Shown here piece by piece: positions 35,501 to 46,423 of a DNA stretch of 64,000 bases (positions are counted from its first letter, which is position 1; each line of letters starts with the position of its first letter). A program made the position numbers and the translations under genes. The notes under the pieces were generated by a model. It ran no database searches. It worked only from the letters and a program-made list of their open reading frames with translations, and was not told the DNA's origin. Location of the stretch: positions 46,121,169 to 46,185,168 of the forward strand of contig OX485806.1 of assembly GCA_950295325.1 (NCBI GenBank). Direction: 5' to 3'. This DNA is from Polytrichum commune (Eukaryota; Streptophyta; Polytrichopsida; Polytrichales; Polytrichaceae).

Positions 35501-36529
35501 ACCGCCATGCTAATGGTTAGCTCCTCTCACCCCGGACCTTATAGTTCATAGGAGGGGAACCAACCCTCCTACTTTGCTTTCGGGACTCACCCCTTCAATC
35601 GCTAACCAACCCCTTTAATCGGTAACCAATCCTTAGATGTGGACTTCCATCCATGGAAGTCCAATCTTATGTTGATCATCGCGTTGCCGGAGCAACACTA
35701 CAACAACCCGAACCATACTAGGCAACTATGGCCTCACATTAGGCCAATGCCAATGGAGGCCGTGCCGTTCGGCCTCGGGTGGGTGAGGCCACACCACCTC
35801 ACCCATATAAGCCTCTAGGACTTCACGCGGGGCCCCTACCCCACCGTCAACCAACCTCTTGTCTCTCTACCAAGAGTTGGGGCCAAGTGGACATTTTCCT
35901 TTAGCTGCTGGGCCTAGAACCCCCCAGCAGCTTCAGACCATCATAACTTCCTTTTATGATGTCTGATCATAACAACCAACCACTCCATCCTCATCTACGC
36001 TTCACGTAGATGCCGATGGACTCCTCACTTGCTCCATTCGAGCAAGTCTTGAGGAAGTTATGCCTGTTTGAACCTTGGCAATCCCGGGAATCCCTCCCAG
36101 GCACTGCTGTACCAGGGCGCTGTCCCGGGACAGCGCCCCACTCAAATGGCCATAACTCCTAGCTCACACCTCCGATTGAGGTGATCTTGAGCATTCTAGA
36201 ATCACCACGCCATGAGCTACGCATAGCTCATGGCCTTACCCTCATGCCTCCTAGTCTCCGTGGGTGGGAGGCGTTCCCAACGCCCGGGACCCTCACCCAC
36301 ACTAGGATCACTTGGGCCCTCTCACCAATGGCGCCACAAGTCCCGGGTGTCACTCCGGGGTCCCCCTTGTGCCCATGGTGTTTCGGGCACTCCTCATGGA
36401 GAGGTGCGCGACAGGCTCCTCCAATCTCTGAGCTTCCACAAAAGCCTCCTCATTATGAATCCCATCCACATGTACTAAACTAACATCACTATCTTCTACA
36501 ACATCTACCCAAGGTGCTCCTTTGGTGGA
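32527..36529 (-). pseudogene. Ty3/gypsy-type pol, broken
   Basis: Order in minus sense: linker before the reverse transcriptase (36529-36419, then 35412-35052 after the solo LTR), reverse transcriptase (about 35048-34400), RNase H (about 34250-33900), integrase with an HHCC zinc site (HDSVCGGH...CDACQ, about 33580-33440) and a DDE core (WRIDYVG, VSDRGTH, NGQTERVNG), and a C-terminal tail ending at 32527. RT before RNase H before integrase identifies Ty3/gypsy. Defects: in-frame stops at 35049-35051 and 34794-34796; a frameshift near 32712; the RT active-site pair FxDD reads FIDN (34620-34625); the first RNase H Asp is Tyr (about 34186). Gag and protease are missing because the 5' end is fused to MULE copy 2 at about 36529. 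Confidence 0.9.
35418..36413 (+). mobile_element. Solo LTR, family A, copy 4 (996 bp)
   Basis: Inserted in the Ty3/gypsy pol with the perfect 5-bp target duplication GGCTC (35413-35417 and 36414-36418). It is about 23 bases longer than the others because of a short internal duplication near 35598-35620 (cccctt.aatcg.taacca). Orientation is the same as the copy at 10405. Confidence 0.93.
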
Positions 36530-39500
36530 AGTTGAAAACCTGCGTTCTCAAGCGCGAAGATCTCCGAACGGGTGAGGTTGGTACCAATCTTGACGGGCCA
36601 GATTGGGGGAATAGGAGGGTTCTGTTCATCTCCAGAGAACGGCATGACCCATTTCCAACGAGGGCCCTTTACACAACGCTCGATGTCGTCTGGGCAAAAG
36701 ACGAAATCCATGCACTTCATAGAGTGGAGTTTGTAATGATGCCACATACCGGTGTAGGTCGGCAAAGGGACGCTCTTATTATTGGTGACGATTCTTGCGG
36801 TGCACTTCTTCTTCGTGCCCGCATGATTAGCCCAACAAGACTTCCCAGAGATATGGGGTATGTGGGCAATATGCCAAAGAGAGACATCTACTTTGGTTTC
36901 TTGTACGGCGGTGACACGATGAAAACCAAGTCCTGCAGATGAAGGCATTTGAACCTCTTGTACAGAAGGGGAAGACTCCTCAATGATAGTAGGTAGTGGT
37001 ACTAGTTGAGGTCAAGTGACTCGTTTACCGCAGCGAGGGCGAGAGAAGTTGACGGTATCGGGGTGGTGGGTCTCGCCATCATCACCAATTGGAGTGTGCG
37101 GTCTTCGCTTCTGCAATCCAAACACCTCGGCGCCCTCAAGATGTGGATCGCGAGTGCAAAATTCTTTCCCGCCGGGCATGTCAAGCAAGACCTTCTGCAA
37201 CACTGTGGGGTCGCCAGTACGCTGAGCTCCACGTTGAGCTCCCCTTAGTTTCAGTTATTCTTTGCTTGGACCATCACCGCCAACTCCACCTTTAAGGAAT
37301 TGGTAGTATGCAACAACTTATAAGAAGGCACGAATGTAGGTGTCGACGGTAGCCATGTACAGGTCTCCACCCTTGTTGCCGGAGGCTTGAAGCCATTTGT
37401 TGTGGACGGACTCCGCAAGATTGCACGACGGCATCTCGGCCAACTGGTCTTGGGTCAAAACTTTTTCCTGATTGGAGAAATGAAGTATAAGAGGGAGAAC
37501 AGAGAGATGAAAATAAATGCAGGAAAAAAAAATAATGAATCATAAGGGAAATGTACTAGTTCCATGAAACCACCCCATTGAAGGTAGCGGAAGTGCCAAA
37601 AAGCAAGCCATAGTTGGAGGTGCTTGAGACCATCCTCACTTGTACAATTTGACGACGCCCACCAAGCCTTGATAGCTAGGTACCTAGTCTCCGCCTCTTC
37701 CATAGACGACGCATTCCGATATTGAAGGCAAAGGTGTCTATGTTGGCTTGTAACTCATGCTTTATATACGATTTTGTATGTTTCTCGAGCGATTGTTTCC
37801 AATGAAAATAACAAGTGCGCTCACGGCCCTCCATTGGAACTTTAGGATCTCCTGAACCATACACAATGCGCACAGCGTTCCAAATGGCTTGGGCACTGTC
37901 TGCCATGAAGCCTATGAAGTTTGGATGTGGGATACCGTGTCGGGACATGACTTGGTTGAGGTTCTGCCAGAAAAAAACTTGAGCATCCTTGTCCTCAGAT
38001 TGGAAGTCACAGCAAGCGATGGTCATGATGCGCTGGTAGGTTCCGTTGTATACGTGGCAGGCCATGGTGGTCCACTTGGCGACGCGTTTGACATGGTCAG
38101 ACATGATCCAAACATGCTTAAGATCCCCACCAGGTTGCATGCGCTTAACCAAGTCGACCCCACTGCCAGGGCCGACCTCAGACATCTTGAAAACAAAAAC
38201 TTTGTCCGTATCGTCACCCTGGCCCGGGAATTGATTACATTGGACATAGGCCCAGTTGCTGACACCTTGAAGCTTGGTGATGCCATCCATAACCCCTAAT
38301 CTACATAAGTATTTGAAATTGGTAACCTTGTTATGGAGGTGGGGGGAATTCAACTCCTTGCAACGATAAAAAACGGGCTCAAGTTCTTCCAACGAGAGAA
38401 GGCAATGAGGATCACTATCATTGCGGAGGAGGAACTCGCCAACAATGTCCTTGCTGGCTTCAAGGACGATTTTGCTGTGAGTGGCTTGGGGCGTTCGCTC
38501 GACGTGCTCTTCGATTAGGGCGTCAATGCGTTGGCGGCTATCTCTGCAGTTGCCGACCTTGACTGGGTGGCAATGGTTGCCAAGATGAATGCACGCACGC
38601 TGAGTTGTGTCATTGCCGTGGACGTAGAAGATTTGGCGTGGGATGGTGCAATGCACGTAGGGGGCTCCTTACAGATCTTGCACATTAGAGTGGAGCCCAA
38701 AGGGAAGGGACCACCAACGGGAAAAGGCACCTTTGTGAAGCCGTCAAAATCAGTTTCATTAACCGGGGAAGTGCGATGAGCACGTTGGAGGTAATCGCAA
38801 AGAGGATTCTGGCATTGGAGGTGGCCAACGCAACTGGAAGAGCGAAAAGAAAGGCCCATGTCATTGGTGATATTGGTGGTCTGGGTTTTGGTCCAAACAT
38901 GGCCGTCATAGCGTTTGTCCATGCCGTCCATGGATTTGGCCTTGGTATGAGAGGAAGAGACACCAACGGGGGGAGGACAAACATCCGATTCCCATCAAAG
39001 CAAGGCGGCAGGAAATTCACGTTTTCAATTTGTAAGGCGTCATAATCTAGCTTCTTCAGGATGTTCTTCCTACCGGGCATGGAAGCAAGAGTACGTAGAC
39101 ATTGAAGAATGGAATTCGGGGGTTTGGCTGGGGAGGGAGGAAGAGGAGACAGAAGAGGCGAGGTAACAAAGGTGGAACGGACGGAGGATGGGGATGGCTT
39201 GTGAATGGGAGTGGATACGGGGGACTCATCACCATCGGAGCAATCGGAAAGATGTATGACAGTGTGCGTACCGGGTTCAATCTTAACTTTGACCAAGGGA
39301 GGAGTATTGAAAGTGGAAGCAGAGGAATGGGGAGGGGTACGGATATCCGTGGATACATTCGTGCAAGGACCTGGGAGTCCGTACACCCTGTATTTACCAG
39401 CGCAGAGTTCCCACATTGAAGATCCGTTGTCGGCAACCCTAGGATTCTCACGCATGGTCAATGACAACAAGGAAGTAGCACTATCATAAATCTCGCGTTC

Positions 39501-39665
39501 GACCCATATAATACTATCTTGGAACGAGAACCTAATACTAAGGTGAAGGGAAGAGACAGAAACAAAACCGTTTGCATCTACGGGAAAAAAAATAGGGATT
39601 CCGAGGCCATTGGCACGGAGTTCAACCATTTCTGATCCACATGGCACAGTGGACAAGGAAGCCAT
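36530..39665 (-). pseudogene. MULE-like transposase, copy 2 (broken, 3' truncated)
   Basis: Closest relative of copy 1: the two are nearly identical in long stretches. Starts at ATG 39665 (MASLSTVP). Domains: VKIEPG and VIHLSD motifs; WRKY-GCM1-like Cys/His region (VWTKTQTTNIT, CVGHLQC); DDE core with YNGTY, MADSAQ, CYFHW and NLAESVHNKW. One intron (37468-37556) has donor GTACAT and acceptor CAG. Breaks: 1-base losses near 38970, 38640 and 37745; stops near 37321, 37250 and 37015. The C-terminal SWIM finger is lost because the frame ends at about 36529, where Ty3/gypsy sequence begins. Confidence 0.85.
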
Positions 39666-40093
39666 GGACAAAGAGAAAAAATCCAAAAAAATGAATACGA
39701 GTGAAGGCGACCAGACGATTGGAAACCCTAAACTTTCAATAGTGGTAATATATAGGTATGAGAGGTAGGAGAGGGGTCATTTTGATAGTGAAGGAGAGGA
39801 ATGTTGAGATAGTAGAGAGCACAAAAGAGAGCAAGAGAGGGTTACTGGAACGCACACATGAAGGAACCAGACCAAAATACAGTCTAAACAATCGATCCAG
39901 GAAAGAGGCGGAAAAAGAGAAAGGGAGGCACGAGTTTCAGCAATTCGAAACAGAGCAGATGGAGAGAACTTAAGAAGAAGGAGGAAACGTGCATAGAAGG
40001 AAGAGGGACCCCCACAGACTCACAAAATACGTGTGGAGTGGACAAGGGAGGGTTGAATCTGCTATCGATAGACAAAGAAACGGAGCAATATCT
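39666..40093. promoter_or_regulatory. Bidirectional spacer of MULE copy 2
   Basis: 428 bases separate the divergent ATGs at 39665 (minus) and 40094 (plus). In minus sense a CCTATATATTACC box lies about 85 bases before the transposase ATG. The plus strand is purine-rich and open in one frame except for a TAA at 39971-39973, so part of it may be translated or be a leader of the partner gene. Confidence 0.4.
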
Positions 40094-40171
40094 ATGGCAG
40101 AGAACGAGCATCCGAACAGTTCAAATCAGAGCGGGTTTCGCGAGGAGAAAAGAGAGTATTCGATTATTACA
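40094..40171 (+). CDS. First exon of divergent partner gene, MULE copy 2
   Basis: 26 codons from ATG 40094 to a consensus donor GTAAGT at 40172. Encodes MAENEH...NSSNQSGFREE and ends SIIT. The exon beside MULE copy 1 (8425-8351) is 25 codons, starts MAQVEE, has SNQENSREE at the same place and also ends at GTAAGT. Same position, length, phase and motif support homology. The following intron contains the tandem array at 40320-40920; no downstream exon was recognised, so the gene is probably truncated here. Confidence 0.5.
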
Positions 40172-40319
40172 GTAAGTTTGTCGTAGAGGTTATATACACA
40201 AGGGGCACTTAAAGATATAGGTTTATGGGAACATGAGAATGGAAATTCAAATATCTAAATAAAGACGAAAACTTGCAAACAATAGGGCAATTAAGTTATG
40301 GGTTGGGATTTCGAAAACA

Positions 40320-40920
40320 AGAAACTTGCGCATCGGTGGGTTTTTGACTTGAATAGGTTGTAATATGGTTGGATGTATGTGTTACCTAGCTAGGGTGATT
40401 ACTTGGAAATCTTTGGGAATGCAGAAGAGGGCGACCCGAGAGGGTCTTGGGTTGGGTTGCTTGGAACTGATTTTGACGTGAATAGGTTGTAATATGGCTG
40501 GATGTATGTTTTGCTTAGCTAGTGTGATAACTAGGAATTCTTTGGGAATGCACTAGGGTCCGATCCTCTCGATTCCGAGAGGGTATTGGGTGCGGTTGTG
40601 TGCACCAGATTTCGACCAGAAAGAGGTGCCTTGTGTCTCTGTATGTATGTGGACTAGATAGGTTAATATGTTGATATTCTTTGTGTATGAACTAGAATCC
40701 GACCCTCTCGGGTTTTGGGTGGAGGTTGTGTGGACCAGATTTTGATTAGAAAGAGGTGCCTTGTGTATGTGTATGTATGGGGACAAGATAGATTCATACG
40801 TTGGAACTCTTTGAGAATGCACTAGGTTCGACCCTCTCGATTCCGAGAGTTTAGTGGGTGCGGTTGTGTGGACAACATTGACTCCTTAGAGGTGACTTGT
40901 GTATGTGTATGTATGTGGAC
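40320..40920 (+). repeat. Tandem array, five units of ~110-135 bp
   Basis: Degenerate units share 'ggatgtatgt', 'ctttgggaatgcactagg', a hairpin CCTCTCGATTCCGAGAGG (perfect at 40563-40580, degenerate in the others), 'ttgtgt..accagatttcgacc' and 'agaggtgccttgtgt'. The array lies about 150 bases after the splice donor at 40172, the same relative place as the arrays beside copies 1 and 3. Confidence 0.75.
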
Positions 40921-40934
40921 GGACGAGACTTGTA

Positions 40935-41423
40935 TGCGAGCGTAGAGCGGAGAGCGGAGAGCGTAGATGAGACAAAATAGTAAACTTGTTAATCTAAAAT
41001 TAGGATATTCCAAAAACAGACAAGAATCTACTTGAAATATTCTAGAATCTGCCAATAATAGTTAAAAAATTGGACCTATTTCCGTGGAATGTATAGGTCA
41101 TAAAATTTAAAATATGGCCCTGAATTTGGAATGGTCTCATTAAGTTTGGAAACCGTGAGGTGGTTGAATTATTAAAACCAATGATGATCACAAAAAAAAA
41201 TCAATGAAAATGGATTTTCGGAGATTGGTATAATTGAAGAATGAGTCAATCAAAATACAAAGGAATCAAAATAATGAACTTCCTTCGTTTTCATTCATCA
41301 TTTTTTTCTTTGTCTTATATGTGAGTCTACTCTAGAGCTTGGACTTTAGCAATTATCGTATGTGGCCGAATAGATTATATATTGGACTCATACCCAACAT
41401 CATTGTATATACACTTGCATACA
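40935..41423 (+). promoter_or_regulatory. 5' region of the gene at 41424, duplicated at 15666-16235
   Basis: Matches the minus strand of 16235-15666 over about 480 bases, through both upstream sequence and the ATG. It starts at the repeated AGCGGAGAG motif. The conservation between copies and the position before an ATG suggest a promoter with leader. Confidence 0.5.
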
Positions 41424-41678
41424 ATGGGTGATGAGAGAGATATGTTTGCTGGATTAGGATGGGAGAAGGAAATTAGGAGTCTAGCAGATCCTCATATTCC
41501 GGTTAATTTATCGCCAGAATTTTCATTTGCTGCTGGAAATCGAAGTAGTGATGACTACGACCTGACTCCATTTTCGCAGTCTACACAAGCATGGAGGTGG
41601 AGGACGCGGGAGGAGCAAAAACAACGTGAGCAAAAAGAAAAGAGGCAGGATAATTATTGCAATTGGTTTTGGCGGTGA
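41424..41678 (+). CDS. Unidentified short gene or first exon (MGDERDM...)
   Basis: 84 codons from ATG 41424. Sequence begins MGDERDMFAGLGWEKE and ends with a charged KQREQKEKRQDN run. The start is supported by the second, truncated copy at 15665 (minus), which begins MGEERDM. The end may not be real: the 3' part could include a splice donor that I could not define. No known domain was recognised, and no function is proposed. A near-perfect hairpin starts 34 bases downstream. Confidence 0.35.
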   Translation: MGDERDMFAGLGWEKEIRSLADPHIPVNLSPEFSFAAGNRSSDDYDLTPFSQSTQAWRWRTREEQKQREQKEKRQDNYCNWFWR

Positions 41679-41711
41679 CGGTTCTTGGAAATGAGGGATT
41701 CGGAAGAGATA

Positions 41712-41843
41712 AGAGTACACAAAATGTAGTGAACTATGAAAGGAACATGGTTGAAAGAGGTGTGTCCAAATTCGATGACTCGAATTTGGCCACACCTCTT
41801 TCAACCATGTTCCTTTCATAGTTCACTACATTTTGTGTACTCT
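41712..41843. repeat. Near-perfect 64-bp inverted repeat (hairpin)
   Basis: Arms 41712-41775 and 41780-41843 are complementary at 63 of 64 positions with a 4-base loop (TGAC). The single mismatch is at 41765 and 41790. The arms begin AGAGTACACAAAATGTAGTG. It could be a fold-back transposon, a recent inverted duplication, or a precursor of small RNAs. Confidence 0.93.
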
Positions 41844-42160
41844 ATGCGGAGTGGAGCTACAGATGAAGAGTCACTTGAATGCGCTGGAGGCCGAAGAGAA
41901 ACGTCATGTATCTTAAATTGTTGATGCTTGAATGTATTTCCAGAAAATTTAGGCAGTCTTGTAAATATATATTTTCTGCCTAAGCTGCTAGTAAGGGTTT
42001 AGGTAGCCGTGCATAGTCTATATAGTCTGAATGACAAAACATTTTTTATTGAAAAAGATAATATGAATATTGTCTTGCTGACTGAGTACATGTAATGACA
42101 AAGGAATTTTGAGTGGACACCGTCCATTGAAAAGAATCTAGGATGTTTGTAGGTTGCCTC
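41844..42160. other. Spacer after hairpin, 3' flank of MULE copy 3
   Basis: AT-rich, no gene recognised. It includes the presumed 3' untranslated part of MULE copy 3. A matching terminal inverted repeat at the other side was not found. Confidence 0.4.
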
Positions 42161-45100
42161 CTAGTTTTTAGCCAAAGGGTGAGTCAAGAGTCCGCTTTCT
42201 AGGACTAGCTTGACCTCGTTGAAGCTAAAGGTAGGCACGTGAATGAAAAGGTATGACTCGGGATGACGGTTGCAAACCTTAAAAAATATGAAATACACAT
42301 GCTTGCAATAAGAGAATTGGGTCTTCCCTCGGAACTTGGTCATCGTCTTCTTGAATGCAGGGCAAGTGCAACCCACGAAAGAGCTGATGGTGACCTGATA
42401 CTGTGTGATGGTAGGAGAAACACCCGAATCCAACCCGATAATGCAACCATGTCCTGGATGAGGTATCATATTGATGGAACGGATGCAAGCTTTCAGAGAG
42501 TCGGAGGAGGCCATGGAGAGTCGTTGCGGGGGATTTGGGCGAGTGGCAGTGCGTTTCACAATCTTGCCGTCTCTCTTGCCAGGATAGCGGTCTGGTTCTG
42601 CAGGAACGGGTACCGCGCTCAGATTTGCAGGCGGCGGAGCAGAAGAGAACAAACGTCTTGGAGAGACCGGCTTCTTCAGCGGGAGCTGGAATCCAGCCGC
42701 TTCAAGGGCAAGAATTTCAGTAGGCTTGAGGTTTGTGCCTAGCTTCACCGGCCAAACGTCTGGAATCGGCGGCATTTCATGGTATGCTGAGTGCTGAGCA
42801 ACCCATTTGCGCCTTGTATCCTTCACGCACCGGTCAATGTCATCGGAGCAGAAGAAGAATTCTGTCCTCTCAGATAAATTCCTGCGTATATTAGTCCAAA
42901 CTCCGGTGTAGGTAGGCGCGGCGGTGAAATTGGCGCCACTCACAATTCTCTTTGTACACTTCTTCTTCGTGACAGCTCTCTGGGCCCAGCAGCACTTTGC
43001 CGAGGTCTTGATATGTGCCACTCCTTGACGTCAACCTTTGTCTCTTCGACAACACTGACATGACGGATCCCCCCCTTGTTCGGCGGGGACGCAGGGATGC
43101 TCTCAGGCTTAGGCTCATGATGAATATCTTGGACGATCGTATCATCTTCAGTATCTTCAAGAATGATGGACATCTGCACAGGACGAGCCCTCACAGCACG
43201 TCCTGAACCTCTTGGATGTGAGAAGTTAACCTTGTCAGGCCGATGAGACTCCTCTTCAGCTCCAAGAGGCAGATCTGCCTTCCGCTTCGAGGACCCGAAT
43301 ACCTCTTCTCCAACCATGCCAGGAACACGGGTACAAAATTCATCTACTCCAGGCATGTCCAGCATGGGGTCTTCAAGCACTAAAGGATTACCTGTTTGCT
43401 TCGCCTTACGCTCTGCCATCCTTAGTTTCAGCTCTTTCTTTGTAGGGCCTGTTCCGCCCACGTCACCTTTGAGGAACTGGTAGTAATTGACAACTTGTAG
43501 GAAGCCTCGAACGAAGTCGTCAACTGTAGCAACGTAGAGGTCGCCGCGGTTGTTCCCAGAGGCTTGAAGCCACTTGTTGTGTATTGATTCAGCGAGATTA
43601 CATGAAGGCATTTCTGCTAGTTCTTCTTCTGTAAATTTCTGCGATAAAATTTCTGGAAGCAATTAGAGATTACAGAAGAGTTGTTTGAGATAAGAACACA
43701 GTGAAAAGAATGAAAATAAAATAAAATGTATTGGGAAAACATACCCCGGTCATGAAGCCTCCCCATTGGCGATAACGGTAGTGCCAGAATGCAAGCCAGA
43801 GCTCTAGTTTGTTTAGGGCCTTCTCTGTCACTGCCCTGGCGGATACCCACCATGCATGTAGCCCGTGGTACATACTCTCTGCTTCGTCCATGGTCCTCGC
43901 CGTCCTATACTGGTGGCACATCTTCTTGTGCTGCTCCTTGAATTCTTCGGGAATGTACTTCTCGGTATACTTAACCATAGACTGGGTCCAGTGAAATTGA
44001 CAGGTTCTCTCCCGGTCATCCATGCGGTCCTCCTTCTTCCCGTTGCCATAAATGACCCGAACTGCATTCCAATTGGCCTGGGCGCTGTCGGCCATGAAAC
44101 CCTTGAAGTTGGTATGGACAACACCATTCCTCTCCATCACAGCATTGAGATTCTTCCAAAAAACGATCTGGGCATCACAGTCCTCCGATTGCATGTCACA
44201 GCTTGCAATGGTCATGACACGACAATACGTGGAATCATACACGTGGCATGCCGTTGTGGTCCATTGTCTAACCCGTTTCACATGGTCGAACATCATCCAA
44301 GCATTCTCCAGATCTTCGCCGGGCTGCATACGCTTGACCAAGTCTACCCCACTACTAGGCCCAACTTCCGACATCTTGAAGACAAAAACCTTATCAAGAT
44401 CAGCCCCTTGACCAAAGAATTTGTTCTCCTGAACAAAGGCCCATAAACTGATTCCGCGAAGTTTGGTGATAGAGTCCATGACACCATACCTTATGAGGAA
44501 ACGGAAACTCATGACCTTGTTGCGGATGTTCGGGGAAGCCATGTCCTTGCATCGGTCAAATACAGGAACAAGTTCCTCTAGACTAAGCTTCTTTGGTGGC
44601 ACATCATCAGGTTGAAGAAGATAATTGCCAATTAGAACTTTGCTAGCCTCCAGCACCACTGCACTCTTGGTAGCCTGGGGAGTCTTCTCGATCTGTTCTT
44701 CAATTAGGCCACTGATCTCAGCCTTAGTGTCTCTGTAGTCGCCCACCTTGACAGGGTGATCGTGAGTTCCAATGTGGATGCACGCTCTTGTGTGATTGTT
44801 TTTGCCAGCAACATAATAAATTTTCGCCCCACATGTAGCAATACATGTTGGGGGCTCTTTACATACCTTGCAAACAAGCGTAAAGTCAGGGGGGGGCGCT
44901 CGATCCACTACAAAGGCTTGGAGGGTACAACCTTCAAACTCTGTTTCGTTGACTTGGAAAATGCGAGGTCGGCGGATCAAATATTCGCACTCCTTGTTGT
45001 TGCAACACAGGTGTCCAACGCATGCGGAAGAACGGAAGGACAAACCAAATTTGTTTGTGATGTTGGTGGTGATGGTCTTCGTCCACACATGGCCGTCGTA

Positions 45101-45850
45101 TCGCTTGTCCATTCCCTGCATTGATTTGGCCTGTGACCGTGCGGCCGTGTGACCAGTGGGTGGCAATTCAAATATAACCGCACCATCAAACACAGCAGGA
45201 AGGTAGTCTACCCTCTCGTGTCTAATCACCGAGTAGTCTATTTTTTTAAGAATGTTTTTTCTCCCAGGCATTCCTGCAAGTTTTTTAAGTAATGGTACTA
45301 TGCTAACAGTATCTTGCGACAAAGGATATACTTTAGGAGGGTCCCCACCAACTATAACCTGAGGCGGGGGCTTGGTGGGACTGACCTCGTCATCGGAAGA
45401 AAGCGTAATTACAGATTCTACTCTAGAGTTCTCTACAATAGGCGTCTCGAGACCGGGCTCGAGCTTGACCTTCACATCACGTGGCATAGGAGTTTGAATG
45501 GTGCAGGTAGAGGAAGAGCGAGGAGTGAGGATCTCAGTAGAAGCAGCCATCTGAGATTCAGTGAGGCCATAGACTCGGTAACTACCTGGATGAAGAGTCC
45601 AAAACATGTTATTGTTCTCATCTCGATGCGAAATGCGACCAAGGGTGTGTGTAAGTTCTGACGTGAGAACATCAAATATATCCTCCTCAACATTAATAGT
45701 GTCCTCTCTGAAACCGAACCGACTACTCAAACGCTGGGATGTCACGTAAGCTAGACCGCTGTCCTCCATCCGAAAGGTAAGTGAGACTCTCTGTCCATCA
45801 GCATAGAGGATTGCCATGGGCACTTCTCCGTTAGCAGGCACATGAGCCAT
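42161..45850 (-). CDS. MULE-like transposase, copy 3 (nearly intact)
   Basis: Best copy. ATG 45850 (MAHVPANG) aligns with the conserved start region and sits about 70 bases after a TATATA box; ATG 45907 is an alternative. Exon 1 is 45850-43745 (702 codons); intron 43744-43639 (GTATGT...CAG); exon 2 begins KFTEEELAEMP. Domains: VKLEPG and VITLSSDDE (residues about 130-150); WRKY-GCM1-like Cys/His region (about 250-375, VWTKTITTNIT, CVGHLCC, HIGTHDH); DDE core with D539 (YDSTY), D588 (MADSAQ), C-x2-H (CQFHW) and E719 (NLAESIHNKW); SWIM finger CTC...CKH near 42363-42305; end at 42161. Family knowledge: MULE transposases cut and paste DNA in the nucleus, and SWIM and WRKY-GCM1 fingers bind DNA or proteins. 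One defect: about 10 bases are missing near 43016 relative to copy 1, shifting the frame before the SWIM part. Confidence 0.88.
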
Positions 45851-46423
45851 GATGAGGGGAATGAGGACTTGCGCGATGACGGAAATATGAAAGAGGTTTC
45901 TCGACATAGTGGGATACCTATATATTAGAAATGCATTGCCAAAGACAACGATGATGGACAAGATCCAAACGACGGATGATCTATGAAGGAAAACATGAAT
46001 GATACTTCTAAATGTGTAACACCCTAAACCAAGGAGTCTGAAAGAGAGCGGCAAGTAGGTCACGATACTCCAAATTATATCAGCCAAGTACAAGTTATCG
46101 GGTATTATATACACCTAGGGTGGACGGCAATGTCCGAATATATGATAACCCGCTAGATCAATTAATAATCAATAGTTATTTATGTAAATTCTAGACAACC
46201 AGTGTCATGTATGAATAGGATGTACTACAATAGTAGTCATCCCTTAATCACAACAATATAGCTGACACCGATTAGGTAGAGTAGACAATAGCGGCGCCTT
46301 TTTTAGTGTTTGAATGGAGTGTGCATAAACCAAGGAATAAATAAGGAAACTGCAGGTTAATTATCTAAATCCAAGACAATAGGAACATAATGATGGCGCA
46401 TAGATGCTTGAGCATGGTTAGAG
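45851..46423. promoter_or_regulatory. Bidirectional spacer between MULE copy 3 and the ParB/methyltransferase-like gene
   Basis: 573 bases between divergent ATGs at 45850 (minus) and 46424 (plus). A CCTATATATTA box is at 45917-45927, about 70 bases upstream of the transposase ATG. The upstream frame continues open on the minus strand to 46114 without clear homology, so it is probably leader. No clear TATA box for the plus-strand gene was identified. Confidence 0.4.

Noticed and set aside
15645-41444. The 15.65-16.24 kb and 40.94-41.44 kb match as terminal inverted repeats of one MULE
   Set aside because: Relative to the transposase direction the two blocks have the same orientation (one upstream of copy 2, one downstream of copy 1), and both contain the start of another gene.
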